Shown: positions 36,425-45,021, counted from the first letter of the stretch. The stretch is 64,000 bases of DNA from an uncultured Kiritimatiellota bacterium (GCA_934635385.1 CAKTZI010000016.1:12841-76840), one strand, 5' to 3'. The notes: generated by a model from the sequence alone, not told the origin. Made by a program: numbers and translations.

Positions 36425-36565
36425 TGGGACGCATGGGACTGACAAGACGCACAGGACGGCCTCGCGCATGGCGGGCGTCGCCCGTGTCCTGTGCGTCCCA
36501 TGCGTCCTGTGCGTCTTTTTCTTTCCGCGACGCCCCCCTTGCCCCGCGCAGCGGCTCTGTGTTAG
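36424..36565. repeat. Repeat copy 6: module E palindrome plus the right end of A
   Basis: The arms are GGGACGCATGGGACTGACAA.GACGCACAGGAC and CCGTGTCCTGTGCGTCCC.ATGCGTCCTGTGCGTC, made of GACGCACAGGAC-type words, with the centre near 36470. CTTGCCCCGCGCAGCGGCTC then TGTGTTAG is the A right end. The element starts inside the stop codon of the upstream gene (TGATGGGACG). Confidence 0.8.
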
Positions 36566-36602
36566 AAACCAATCGTTCGGTGGTTGTTAAAGCCTAAACA
36601 AA

Positions 36603-38336
36603 ATGAAACACCTGATCTTTAGCGCACTCCTTGTTTCAATCTGCTCGGCAAATGCCGAAGCAACGGAAACGGATTTTGCCCGGCGCGCGTTTCAGCCCTA
36701 CCTCGACTCCGGCGAGATTCCCGGCGCACTCACGGTCTTCCACAAGGACGGACACGAGGAAATCGCCTGTCTCGGTTTCGCCGATGTCGCCGCGCAGCGT
36801 CCGATGTCGCTTGATGCCGTCTTTCAGCAGTGTTCGCAGACGAAGGGCTTCTGCGGCGTCACGGTCGCGCAACTCATCGAGGAAGGGCGGCTCGATCTCG
36901 ACGATCCTGTCGCGAAATATCTGCCCGAATTCAAGACGCTCTGGATCGAGACCGAGAACACGAACGGCGTCCGCCGGCTCGAACAGGCGCGGCAGCCGCT
37001 GACGCTTCGCCACTGCCTCACGCACACGGGCGGCTTTCCGTTCGAGCTTGCGAACTTCACCGCGATGGGCGGCTGGTCGCACCGCATGCCGTTGCGGAGC
37101 GTCGCGGCGACGGCGGCGGCGACGCCGCTTCTCTTCGCGCCGGGGACGGGCGTGCGTTACTCGAACGTCGGCATCGACGTCGCGGCGGCAGTCGCCGAAG
37201 TCGTGACGGGACGGCGCTGGGAGGATGTCGTTGCCGCGCGAATCCTGAAGCCGCTCGGCATGGACGCGACGGGCTTTCAGCCGACGGACGAGCAGCTGAA
37301 GACGCGCATCGAGATCTACCGCGTGAAGAAGGGAAAGAAGGCCGAACACGTGCCGTCCTGTCCGTCGATGCCGCCGCCGTTTCGCGGCGACCGCGTGTTT
37401 CCGTCCGCCGGCGCGGGGCTGTGGACGACAACACGCGATCAGCTGAAGTTCTACAAGATGCTGATGAACCTGGGCGTGGGCGAGAACGGTGTGCGGATTC
37501 TGAAGGAGGAGACGGTCAAGCGGCTTTTGGCCGTCTCGCAGCGTCCGCGAAGCCTCGCGAAGGACGGCTATTCGCTCGGCTTCGTCGCGCCGTTCGCGGA
37601 CGAGGCGGACGGCTGGTTTGGGCATGGCGGCGCGTGGGCGTCGCAGTGCCTCGTCAATTGGCGGCGGAAGGAGCTGCGGATGCTGGTCGTGCAGATTGTC
37701 GATGCCTACTGGCCGCGTGAGGTCTGCGCCCAGGCCGCCGAGGCGTTCTTCCGGCAGGTGGAGGGGGGCGCTGTGCCTGCGGCGCTAAACACGGAGAAAA
37801 ATGAGGGACGGAGGCACGGAGTGCGAGAGGATGTTTTAGACAGGATTGACAAGATTGACAGGATGGTTGAGATTGGTTTGTCAAGTTCCCCCAATCTTGT
37901 AAATTCTGTGAATCCTGTCAAAAAAACTCTGTGCCTCACAAACTCCGACACCTCCGTGTTAAACGCCGTAGGCCGCAATACTCTGCGGAGATTTTTTAAC
38001 ACAGAGCGGCCTGCGGCCGGGCGATCAGAGGCGACAGGGAGTTTCGCTTCGCGAATGTCTGTCGGCTTCGTCGCCCCCTTAGATCGTTTGTATTTTAACG
38101 CAAAGAACGCAGAGGGGAGAGACGCAAAGGTACGCGAAGACCTTTGTTGGCTTGACGTCAAGAGCCTTGGCGATCTTTGCGTCAGAACCTTTGCGGACTT
38201 TGCGTTGAAAAAATATACAGGGTGCAAGAAGAGTTCGCTCGTGGCGCGAAGCCATCCTCTCGCGACGCTCTCCTTGCCCCGCGTAGCGGCTCTGTGTTTA
38301 TCTATAAACATTCAAAAGTCAACCCTGTCTACATGA
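36603..38336 (+). CDS. Secreted serine hydrolase (beta-lactamase/transpeptidase fold) with a repeat-derived C-terminal tail
   Basis: 577 residues. Signal peptide KHLIFSALLVSICSANA. The beta-lactamase-class-C/esterase motifs are Ser78-Gln-Thr-Lys81, Tyr186-Ser-Asn188 and HGG at 341-343. Family members cleave esters, amides or peptidoglycan stems. The enzyme part ends at about residue 390 (AEAFFRQVEGG). From there the frame runs without a stop for 187 more codons through repeat modules C, D, A and B. The tail shows no fold signal and is most likely the outcome of repeat insertion before the original stop. Whether it is translated is unknown. Confidence 0.8.
   Translation: MKHLIFSALLVSICSANAEATETDFARRAFQPYLDSGEIPGALTVFHKDGHEEIACLGFADVAAQRPMSLDAVFQQCSQTKGFCGVTVAQLIEEGRLDLDDPVAKYLPEFKTLWIETENTNGVRRLEQARQPLTLRHCLTHTGGFPFELANFTAMGGWSHRMPLRSVAATAAATPLLFAPGTGVRYSNVGIDVAAAVAEVVTGRRWEDVVAARILKPLGMDATGFQPTDEQLKTRIEIYRVKKGKKAEHVPSCPSMPPPFRGDRVFPSAGAGLWTTTRDQLKFYKMLMNLGVGENGVRILKEETVKRLLAVSQRPRSLAKDGYSLGFVAPFADEADGWFGHGGAWASQCLVNWRRKELRMLVVQIVDAYWPREVCAQAAEAFFRQVEGGAVPAALNTEKNEGRRHGVREDVLDRIDKIDRMVEIGLSSSPNLVNSVNPVKKTLCLTNSDTSVLNAVGRNTLRRFFNTERPAAGRSEATGSFASRMSVGFVAPLDRLYFNAKNAEGRDAKVREDLCWLDVKSLGDLCVRTFADFALKKYTGCKKSSLVARSHPLATLSLPRVAALCLSINIQKSTLST
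37776..38301. repeat. Nested repeat element, copy 7 (C enclosing D, then A enclosing B)
   Basis: C arms GCGCTAAACACGGAG (37782-37796) and CTCCGTGTTAAACGC (37952-37966) enclose D, with arms TTTTAGACAGGATTGACA (from 37834) and AATCCTGTCAAAAA (to 37924). A follows from 37994 (TTTTAACACAGAGCGGC) to about 38300, enclosing B (TTTTAACGCAAAGAACGCAG to ACTTTGCGTTGAAA). The whole copy is open in one frame fused to the hydrolase. Confidence 0.88.
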
Positions 38337-38366
38337 TTGACATAAGAAACAAATTTTCACTATAAT
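38337..38366 (+). promoter_or_regulatory. Consensus promoter of the GH39-like lipoprotein gene
   Basis: TTGACA (38337-38342), an 18-bp spacer and TATAAT (38361-38366): a full consensus match. The leader to ATG 38384 is about 11 bases. The -35 box starts at the base after the stop codon of the hydrolase frame. Confidence 0.8.
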
Positions 38367-38383
38367 TCCTCAGAGACTAAAAG

Positions 38384-41002
38384 ATGAGAACAAAGACCCA
38401 CATCATCGTAAACCTCGGATGCGCGGCGGTGGTCGCCGCCGCGTTGGGTGGATGCGGGCGGCTCGCTCCGCAGAAAGCCTCCGACGCCGTTGCGCGTCCC
38501 GACCGCACGGAAGTCGTCTTCGCGGCGCCGGACGTGCGGACGATTCCGCTCGATTCGGGTGCAGAGATCCGCGACGCGCCGTTTGCGCTCGCGTGGGACG
38601 GCGGCTGGGAACGTCCGTGGACGTTCATCGTCTCGTTCGACTACCGCACCGAGGGCGTGACGGGCGACGCGGTCGCGCTGCGTCTCCAGCCGCTCAAGGA
38701 CGACGGCTCGCGTGCGCCGACGTGGCTCTGGCCGAGCACCTTCACCGGAAAGCGCGAGGACACCTACGTCCTCGGCGAGAGCGCGGACTTCCGCCGCGTC
38801 TCGGTCGAGGTCGACTTGCCGAACGTCATCCGCAAGTCCTACCGCTGTGAATGGCAGCGGCGGTTCGGGCACAAAGCCGGCAAGGTCGAGGTGAAGAACT
38901 TCGAGATCCGCCTCGTGCGCCACGCGCTGCACGCGATCCGGGGCGGCGAATACGAGATCAAGCAGACGAAGTACTTCCGCCTCAAGAACATTTTCTTCGC
39001 TGATTCGGGTACGGTGACGGTCGACTTCGCCTATCCCGAACAGAAGCCCGACTGCCGCGTCACGGTGAAGGACGTCAAGGGGCGGGTCGTCCGCACGGTT
39101 GCGGGACGCGACGGACACGCGACGGTCGATTTCCCGACGCGCGGCTACTGGGCGCTGGAGGCGACGGCGGACTATCCCGACGGCACGCGCATCACGACGC
39201 CGGGCCGCGTCGCGGTCTGCGGTACGCCGCTCTCCAAGGATCTCGTGAAGAACTCGCGCTACGGCTTCATGGTCGTTCTCGGCACGCCCGACCTTTGGGA
39301 AAAGCTCGGCTCGCGCTGGGATCAGCGGTTCTTCTCGCCCGACAATTTCAAGGTGAACTTCAAGATGCCGAACGAGACGGCGGACGCAATCTTCACGTTC
39401 CACAGCAGTCCCGTGCCGCACGCCCTGCGGCGTCCCGCCGACCGCAGCCGCCAGGGCGAGTTTCCGCCGGAGGACTGGGACGCCTACCGCGCCTACGTCG
39501 GCAAGTTCATGGACGCGCAGCCCGACCTGCTGAAGCGCAACCTCTGCCTGACGGGCGAGCTTGATTTCCAGTGGCGCGGGACGGACGAGGAATACGTGAA
39601 GATGTGCCGCATCTTCTGCGAGGAGGCCCGCAAGCGCAACCCCAACGTCTTCCTCACCGGGCCGGACGCGAGCCGCATCAAGCTCCCCTACTTCCGCCGT
39701 CTGCACAAGCTCGGCTACTTCGACCTCATCGACGGCATCAACGTCCACCACTACGTGGACGGCACGAAGCCGGAGGGCGAGTACTGGGAGGATTTCGTCG
39801 CGCTGTTCGACTTCCTGAAGGAGGCGAAGATCGACAAGCCCGTCTACATGACCGAGACGGGATGGACGACGGGCAAGGGCAACTACTTCGTGCCCGTCTC
39901 CTACGAGAACCAGGCGCGCTACCTGACGCGCGGCATGGCGCTCATGTCCACCGAGGACATCCGCGCGATCATCTGGCACGTCGACTTCACGATGCTCGAC
40001 GAGTTCGGCGCGATCGTCAAGGCGCACGAGGCCGCGTGGCCGAAGCCGATGCTGCAGGCGTTCGCGACGGTGACGCACAACCTCTCGGACGTGCAGGGCA
40101 ACATGAAGCTCCACCGCCTCGGCCCGAAGACGTATCTCGTGAGCGGCCGCCGCGCGAACGGGCGCTTCGTTCACGTCTTCTGGCGGTCGGCGGGCGAGGA
40201 GCGCGTCGCGCCGCCGGTCGCGGGCATCGTGTCGGCGGAGGACTACCTCGGCACGCCCGTCGCATTGGGCGAGACGCTGACGGTCTCGGAAGATCCCGTC
40301 TACATCCACGCGACAGGCGACTACACGGGGCCGGAGTGGACGCCGCCGCCGGGCGGCTACCGCGAGAAGCCGCAGGTAGAGCTGAAGACCGACTGCACGG
40401 CCGTAGCGCTGGAGCCGGGCGTCAAGTCCGCCGCGACTGCCGCGCCCGTGCCGGCGGCGATGTGGAGCGACCCCGCGTCCGCGCCGACGCTGCGCGTTGC
40501 CTATGCGCGCGATGCGGGCTTCATCCTCGAAGCCGAGGTCAAGGACACACGGCATATGCAGCCCCATTCGCGCGAACGGCTCGTTGAGGGCGACTCGCTG
40601 ACGTTCGCGTTCGACGTCAACAAGACGGACGAGTGGCGGGCGAACGACATCTGGATGAACTACAAGGGGCACAACTGCGTCGAGTATTCCGTCGCGCTGC
40701 GGGCGGACGGCAAGAGCGAGGTCTTCCGCCGCAACTGCTGGATTCCCGACATGAAGAAGTTCGAGTCCGTCGGCGCGAACGTGCGCGCGAACGTGCGGCA
40801 CGCGAACGGCGTGACGAAGTACTGGGTCTGGATTCCGTGGGCGAACCTCGGTCTCGACGAGCAGCTGAAGGCGGGGGCGAAGATCGGGTTCGCGGCCGTC
40901 CTCTATTCGTCCGACGGCGGTGCGGTGAAGACGAACCGCCTCTTTGGCGGCATCGTCGATCCGCTCGACCCGATGCGCTACGGCGTCCTGGAGTTGAAGT
41001 GA
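38384..41002 (+). CDS. Lipoprotein, clan GH-A (GH39-like) glycoside hydrolase paralog
   Basis: 872 residues. A lipoprotein signal ends in AALGGC, so it is membrane-anchored, unlike its paralog at 33836. Domain order is the same: beta domain, TIM barrel, CBM9-like end. The proposed nucleophile Glu491 (YMTETGWTT) is kept. At the acid/base site the usual Asn-Glu is Gly-Glu392 (LCLTGELDFQWRG against LCLVNEPDFKWRG), so the strictly conserved Asn of clan A is missing and activity may be altered. The C-terminus DGGAVKTNRLFGGIVDP aligns with LKTYDLFGGITGTP of the paralog. Strong consensus promoter. Confidence 0.75.
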   Translation: MRTKTHIIVNLGCAAVVAAALGGCGRLAPQKASDAVARPDRTEVVFAAPDVRTIPLDSGAEIRDAPFALAWDGGWERPWTFIVSFDYRTEGVTGDAVALRLQPLKDDGSRAPTWLWPSTFTGKREDTYVLGESADFRRVSVEVDLPNVIRKSYRCEWQRRFGHKAGKVEVKNFEIRLVRHALHAIRGGEYEIKQTKYFRLKNIFFADSGTVTVDFAYPEQKPDCRVTVKDVKGRVVRTVAGRDGHATVDFPTRGYWALEATADYPDGTRITTPGRVAVCGTPLSKDLVKNSRYGFMVVLGTPDLWEKLGSRWDQRFFSPDNFKVNFKMPNETADAIFTFHSSPVPHALRRPADRSRQGEFPPEDWDAYRAYVGKFMDAQPDLLKRNLCLTGELDFQWRGTDEEYVKMCRIFCEEARKRNPNVFLTGPDASRIKLPYFRRLHKLGYFDLIDGINVHHYVDGTKPEGEYWEDFVALFDFLKEAKIDKPVYMTETGWTTGKGNYFVPVSYENQARYLTRGMALMSTEDIRAIIWHVDFTMLDEFGAIVKAHEAAWPKPMLQAFATVTHNLSDVQGNMKLHRLGPKTYLVSGRRANGRFVHVFWRSAGEERVAPPVAGIVSAEDYLGTPVALGETLTVSEDPVYIHATGDYTGPEWTPPPGGYREKPQVELKTDCTAVALEPGVKSAATAAPVPAAMWSDPASAPTLRVAYARDAGFILEAEVKDTRHMQPHSRERLVEGDSLTFAFDVNKTDEWRANDIWMNYKGHNCVEYSVALRADGKSEVFRRNCWIPDMKKFESVGANVRANVRHANGVTKYWVWIPWANLGLDEQLKAGAKIGFAAVLYSSDGGAVKTNRLFGGIVDPLDPMRYGVLELK

Positions 41003-41012
41003 GGGGGCGCGT

Positions 41013-41120
41013 ATGTTGATGCTGACACGACGAAACTTTATCGAACGCCGCAACTTCCGCGACAACGTGCGCTTCGACCCGCCCTGGGAGATCGCGGTCA
41101 CGCAGGCCTCGCGAGCCTGA
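41013..41120 (+). CDS. Possible small protein, 35 residues
   Basis: ATG 41013 lies just after GAGGGGGC (41001-41008), a strong ribosome site starting within the stop codon of the GH39-like gene. The product starts MLMLTRRNFIERRNFRDNVR and ends TQASRA. It is basic and has no hydrophobic segment, so the Arg pair is not a Tat signal. It might equally be the ruin of a longer gene. Nothing similar is recognised. Confidence 0.3.
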   Translation: MLMLTRRNFIERRNFRDNVRFDPPWEIAVTQASRA

Positions 41121-41148
41121 CGCTCTGCCGAATCGACAGGCATGAGTA

Positions 41149-41157
41149 TGGTATAAT
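41149..41157 (+). promoter_or_regulatory. Leaderless promoter of the methyltransferase gene
   Basis: TGGTATAAT ends at 41157. Six bases then ATG 41164, so the transcript should begin at the start codon. No clear -35. Confidence 0.65.
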
Positions 41158-41163
41158 ACGGGC

Positions 41164-42681
41164 ATGAGTTTCAAGGAAGAGAAAGAGAAGAAGGTCGTTC
41201 TCGTCGGGACGTACCGGGCGGGGCAGCTGGAGCAATGGCCCGGCTACTACAACTATCCGCTTGCGGACGGGGACAAGGTAGACGCCGAGTCGGCGAAACG
41301 GGTCGATGAGATTTGGCTCTTTAACGGCGCGAAGGACGGACGGCATTTCGCGGCGGAGTTCGCCGGCACATTTACGCGCGACGAACTCGTGCGCGACTGG
41401 GGCTATCCGGCGAAGGGCGCGGCGCATGGCGAAAAGTACCTGCTCTACCGAATCCAGCCGACCTATGCACCCGCGAACACGTCGAATGTGCTTGCGGCGG
41501 AGGTGGCGCGCGTGATCGTGCGCGCGGAAGACTTCGCGAAGCGGTCGCCGAAAATCGCGCGCGCGGTCAAGGCGTATCTCGAATCGCCCGACCGCAGCGA
41601 CCCCGGCCTCGCGAACCGCCTCCCGCCAATTCTCCTGCAGGTGCCGCGTGAGGCCCTCTGCGTCTGCGAGCCGGGCGTGCAGATGGATTTTATGACAATG
41701 ATGTACGATCCACCGTTCCCACCTCCTACGAATCCGAAGTTCACGTTCATTGATTTGTTTGCGGGAGTTGGCGGATTTCGGTTGGCCATGCAGAGCATAG
41801 GCGGAAAGTGCGTCTTCACGTCTGAATGGGACAAGAACGCGCAGACGACGTACCAGGCCAATTACGGCGAGCGGCCGTTTGGCGACATCCGTCCGCAAAC
41901 GACCAAGGACAAGATACCCGAAGGATTTGACGTTCTCTGCGCGGGATTCCCCTGCCAACCCTTTTCCCTCGCCGGCGTGTCCGCGCGCAACTCGATGCAC
42001 AGGGCGCACGGCTTTGACGACGAGACGCAGGGGACGCTGTTCTTCGATGTCCTTCAGATCATCCGCCAGCGCCGTCCAAAGGTTGTGTTTCTCGAAAACG
42101 TGAGGAATCTCGTCAACCATGACGGCGGACGGACATTTGCCGTGATTCGGCAGGCAATCGAAAACGAGGGATACTCGTTCTCGTACAAGCTGATCGACGC
42201 AAGCCCGCTCGTCCCGCAGCGACGTGTCCGATGCTACATGGTGTGCCTACGGAACGGGGTGAAATTCGAGTTCCCCGAGATCAAAGGTGCGCCATTGCCA
42301 TTGAGAAGCGTCTTGGACAGGAACGTTTCTGATGAGTATACGATTTCCGACAACCTGTGGGCCGGGCATCAGCGCAGGACGCGAACCAACCTGGCAAGGG
42401 GTGCAGGGTTCACCGCCTATACGGCAAATCTTGACGAGCCGTCCCATACGCTTGTTGCCCGCTATTACAAGGACGGGAAGGAATGCCTTGTTCCGCAGGA
42501 AGGGAAGAATCCGCGCATGTTGACGCCACGGGAATGCGCGAGGCTTCAAGGCTTCCCCGAAAATTTCATCTTGCCGCGTTCGCGGTCTGCCGCGTACAAG
42601 CAGATGGGGAATTCCGTGGCCGTTCCTGTCCTGAAGCGCATCGCGGAATGTATTGACGAACAGGCTTTGAAGGAGGTGTGA
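41164..42681 (+). CDS. DNA (cytosine-5) methyltransferase with an extra N-terminal domain
   Basis: 505 residues. Residues 193-500 are a complete C5 methyltransferase: motif I FIDLFAGVGGFRLA, catalytic Cys264 in GFPCQPFSLAG, ENV 311-313, QRR 352-354, a variable target-recognition region and motif X QMGNSVAVPVLKRI. It transfers a methyl group from SAM to cytosine in a specific site. Residues 1-175 (VVLVGTYRAGQLEQWPGYYN, YLLYRIQP) are an unrecognised domain with host-like high GC; the methyltransferase part is visibly lower in GC, suggesting a fusion of a resident gene with an acquired one. An internal ATG at 41683 could be the ancestral start. It pairs with the HNH nuclease gene one base downstream. 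Confidence 0.9.
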   Translation: MSFKEEKEKKVVLVGTYRAGQLEQWPGYYNYPLADGDKVDAESAKRVDEIWLFNGAKDGRHFAAEFAGTFTRDELVRDWGYPAKGAAHGEKYLLYRIQPTYAPANTSNVLAAEVARVIVRAEDFAKRSPKIARAVKAYLESPDRSDPGLANRLPPILLQVPREALCVCEPGVQMDFMTMMYDPPFPPPTNPKFTFIDLFAGVGGFRLAMQSIGGKCVFTSEWDKNAQTTYQANYGERPFGDIRPQTTKDKIPEGFDVLCAGFPCQPFSLAGVSARNSMHRAHGFDDETQGTLFFDVLQIIRQRRPKVVFLENVRNLVNHDGGRTFAVIRQAIENEGYSFSYKLIDASPLVPQRRVRCYMVCLRNGVKFEFPEIKGAPLPLRSVLDRNVSDEYTISDNLWAGHQRRTRTNLARGAGFTAYTANLDEPSHTLVARYYKDGKECLVPQEGKNPRMLTPRECARLQGFPENFILPRSRSAAYKQMGNSVAVPVLKRIAECIDEQALKEV

Positions 42682-42682
42682 A

Positions 42683-43531
42683 ATGGAGTTCAGTTTCCTG
42701 CAGTGCGCCGCGTTAAAGGCCGTCAAGGGGTCGTATTCGCCCGTCACCGATCGCGAACTCTATGATTCGCAGATCACGGCAACGGATGCAGAAGCGAAAC
42801 TGCTCGTCGAGTATTTCAGGGGTAAGGGCGAAGGCATCTACGTCGGGAACGTAAACTCCAATCGGGATGCTGCGCGCAAGATGTTCAGGCTGTTCCCATC
42901 GGGAGACCGCATTGGCCTGAATCTTGTCTACCCCAAGCCAAACAAAACCGAACTGCGCCTCTATCTCTCTTCTCGCGCAGGGTTCATGCCGAAGAAAGGG
43001 GATATCTGGTTTCTGTATTTGTCAAAGACGGATGGCGAACTTTGGATAGGGGCCTTGCCGGAATCTCAATGGCGGACGGAGAATGAAACGGCCCTGTCAG
43101 AGCGTGAGGCGACGCAGAGGAAAACTCGGCAGCAACGGAATCCGGCTCTTGTGAAGCAGCGGATGGAATTGAGCCGATATTCGTGCGAGTACAGCGAAAT
43201 GCATCGCCTGTTCATCGCAAAGGCGACGGGATGCCGCTATGTGGAGGTCCATCATGTGATTCCTCTTGAGTTCCAGAACGAGTTTGACGCCCGGAACAAG
43301 AAACTGGACAGCCTCAACAACCTCTATAGCCTGTGCCCCTATTGCCATTCGGCGGTTCATCGGGCAGAGGGTCGAATTGCCCGCAAGCTTCTCTCGAAAA
43401 TGTACGTCGAGAGGAACATAGGATTCCACTATGGGATAAGCAAGCTGGAATTGTTCCAGTACTACTCGGTCGAGGAGATCGTCAAGAACGTCGATCCCGA
43501 ATTGAGCGCAATTCCCGTGATCGAGCCGTGA
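42683..43531 (+). CDS. HNH restriction endonuclease of a type II R-M system
   Basis: 282 residues. HNH core: Cys168 EY, VEVHHVIP with His190-His191, LNNLYSLCPYCHSAVHRA with Asn213, Cys218, Cys221, His222 and His226. It includes a CxxC metal-holding pair and fits a beta-beta-alpha-Me nuclease that cuts DNA. The N-terminal ~150 residues (IYVGNVNSNRDAARKMFRLF) would recognise the target and are not assigned. It starts one base after the methyltransferase stop with GAGGTGTG as ribosome site, so the pair is one type II restriction-modification unit. GC is lower than in neighbours, consistent with transfer. Confidence 0.85.
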   Translation: MEFSFLQCAALKAVKGSYSPVTDRELYDSQITATDAEAKLLVEYFRGKGEGIYVGNVNSNRDAARKMFRLFPSGDRIGLNLVYPKPNKTELRLYLSSRAGFMPKKGDIWFLYLSKTDGELWIGALPESQWRTENETALSEREATQRKTRQQRNPALVKQRMELSRYSCEYSEMHRLFIAKATGCRYVEVHHVIPLEFQNEFDARNKKLDSLNNLYSLCPYCHSAVHRAEGRIARKLLSKMYVERNIGFHYGISKLELFQYYSVEEIVKNVDPELSAIPVIEP

Positions 43532-43570
43532 AATTGAATTGGATTAGGGTCAGGATGGCTTGCTTACGTT

Positions 43571-43852
43571 ATGGATCAACGAAGAGAACAGTGTTCAGGT
43601 AGTGTGGATGCGATGCCACATGCGTGTGTCGTCGTCACGATCCACGAACAGCAGGCGATGCACTCGGACGAGGTGGATGCGATGGCGTTTGCGGATTGGG
43701 AGAGGGCCGAGGCGTGGATCGAGTCGCAAATCGATTCGCACGTGACCGCGTTCGGGCTTGACCGAGAATCGGCCGTTGACGGGTGGCTTGTCCGTCTAGA
43801 CGGTGATGCACATACGATTCAATACGCAGCTCAAAAGAGACGAATCTTATGA
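43571..43852 (+). CDS. Small acidic protein of unknown function
   Basis: 93 residues from ATG 43571; an internal ATG at 43613 (MPHACVVVTIHEQQAMHSDE) could be the real start. The C-terminal part is acidic and helical (WERAEAWIESQIDSHVTAFG, AVDGWLVRLDGDAHTIQYAA). It overlaps the next gene by four bases (ATGA), which supports it being translated. No ribosome site or family is recognised. It leads an operon of secreted proteins. Confidence 0.45.
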   Translation: MDQRREQCSGSVDAMPHACVVVTIHEQQAMHSDEVDAMAFADWERAEAWIESQIDSHVTAFGLDRESAVDGWLVRLDGDAHTIQYAAQKRRIL

Positions 43853-45021
43853 AATCACTTTTGAACGCCATTCCACTCATTGCGTTCCTTTGCCTGGCGC
43901 AGGGACTGAACGCGGCCGAGAAGACGAATGTCTTCTTTGTGCATGGCGCGAACGTGAGCGAGCGGGAGGCTCACGTCTGGGCGTCCGAAATGTTCAAGCG
44001 TCTCTGGCAGTCGGGCGCGAACATGGAGTTCTGCCCCGTTGCGTGGGAGTCTGACATTGGCCCGGCCTACAACTATCACGTCAACGCCTCCAACGCATTC
44101 GTCACCGCCCGTCGTCTCGCGCCGCTCGTCAACGGCGCATCCGGGCGCAAGGTTGTGATTGCGCACAGCCTCGGCACGATGGTCGTTGCGGCGGCCATTC
44201 AGGACTACGGCCTGCAGGTCGACAAGTTCATCATGCTCAACTCCGCGATTCCGTCGGAGGCGTTTGAACCGTCGTTGGCCGACTATTCGTCCGCGAACCA
44301 TCTTGTTCATGCGGACTGGACGGATTATCCGTCCCAATGTTGGGTGGCGCGGTGGCATGAGTTCTTCGCAAATGACCCGAATGATGCGCGCGGCAAGCTG
44401 ACGTGGAAAGGGCGTTTCTCAAAGGTGAAGTCTGTTGCGGTCAACTTCTATTCGTCTGGCGATGAGGTTCTGGAGATCTATTCCGAAGAGCAGAATCTGG
44501 GCGTTACGGACGGATTGGATTCTCCGAGTGGCAAGGGAAAGCGGTATTCGTGGCACAAGCAGGAATTGTGGAAGGGCAGAAAGTCTCTTCTCGGCTTCAT
44601 GGGGACGACAGACTGGTCTGGTTGGGGATTTAGAACAAAGGGGCTGTTAAATCTGCGTGTGTGGTCTGCCGCTGAGGCGCAGGCAGTCACGGATTATAAC
44701 GTCTTTTCCACAAATACCGTGTTTTCAATCAATCCGGAATCATTGACGGATGCGGACAGTTCAAGGCTCGTCCTCGATGCCCATCTGACGCAAGGCATCC
44801 CTGCGCTGTCGCCGCCGACAGGCCGGACAGACCTTTCGTCCTTTGGCATTCCATCCTTTGACATGAATTCAATAGAGTTCAAGGCCAATGCATGGCCGAG
44901 GGATGCGGCTCGTTTTCAGGACTTGGCTAATCGTCATTTGCACTCGGATGTCAAGGATGTAGCCTTTTCCTTTGTTCACCCTGTTTTTAGGAAAATTGTA
45001 GAGATAGGAGGTCTCAAATGA
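43849..45021 (+). CDS. Secreted alpha/beta hydrolase
   Basis: 390 residues. Signal peptide SLLNAIPLIAFLCLAQGLNA. FFVHGANVSEREAHVWASEM and VVIAHSLGTMVVAAAIQDYG are the oxyanion and nucleophile-elbow motifs (Ser in AHSLG) of alpha/beta hydrolases such as lipases or esterases. The late part (STNTVFSINPESLTDADSSR, HLHSDVKDVAFSFVHPVFRK) may supply the catalytic His. Substrate unknown. It overlaps genes on both sides by four bases, in a coupled operon. GC is lower than the housekeeping genes. Confidence 0.75.
   Translation: MKSLLNAIPLIAFLCLAQGLNAAEKTNVFFVHGANVSEREAHVWASEMFKRLWQSGANMEFCPVAWESDIGPAYNYHVNASNAFVTARRLAPLVNGASGRKVVIAHSLGTMVVAAAIQDYGLQVDKFIMLNSAIPSEAFEPSLADYSSANHLVHADWTDYPSQCWVARWHEFFANDPNDARGKLTWKGRFSKVKSVAVNFYSSGDEVLEIYSEEQNLGVTDGLDSPSGKGKRYSWHKQELWKGRKSLLGFMGTTDWSGWGFRTKGLLNLRVWSAAEAQAVTDYNVFSTNTVFSINPESLTDADSSRLVLDAHLTQGIPALSPPTGRTDLSSFGIPSFDMNSIEFKANAWPRDAARFQDLANRHLHSDVKDVAFSFVHPVFRKIVEIGGLK

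Noticed and set aside
26660..38301. Insertion sequences or integrons as source of the repeats
   Set aside because: No transposase or integrase frame is present in or near any copy, and no consistent target-site duplication could be seen.
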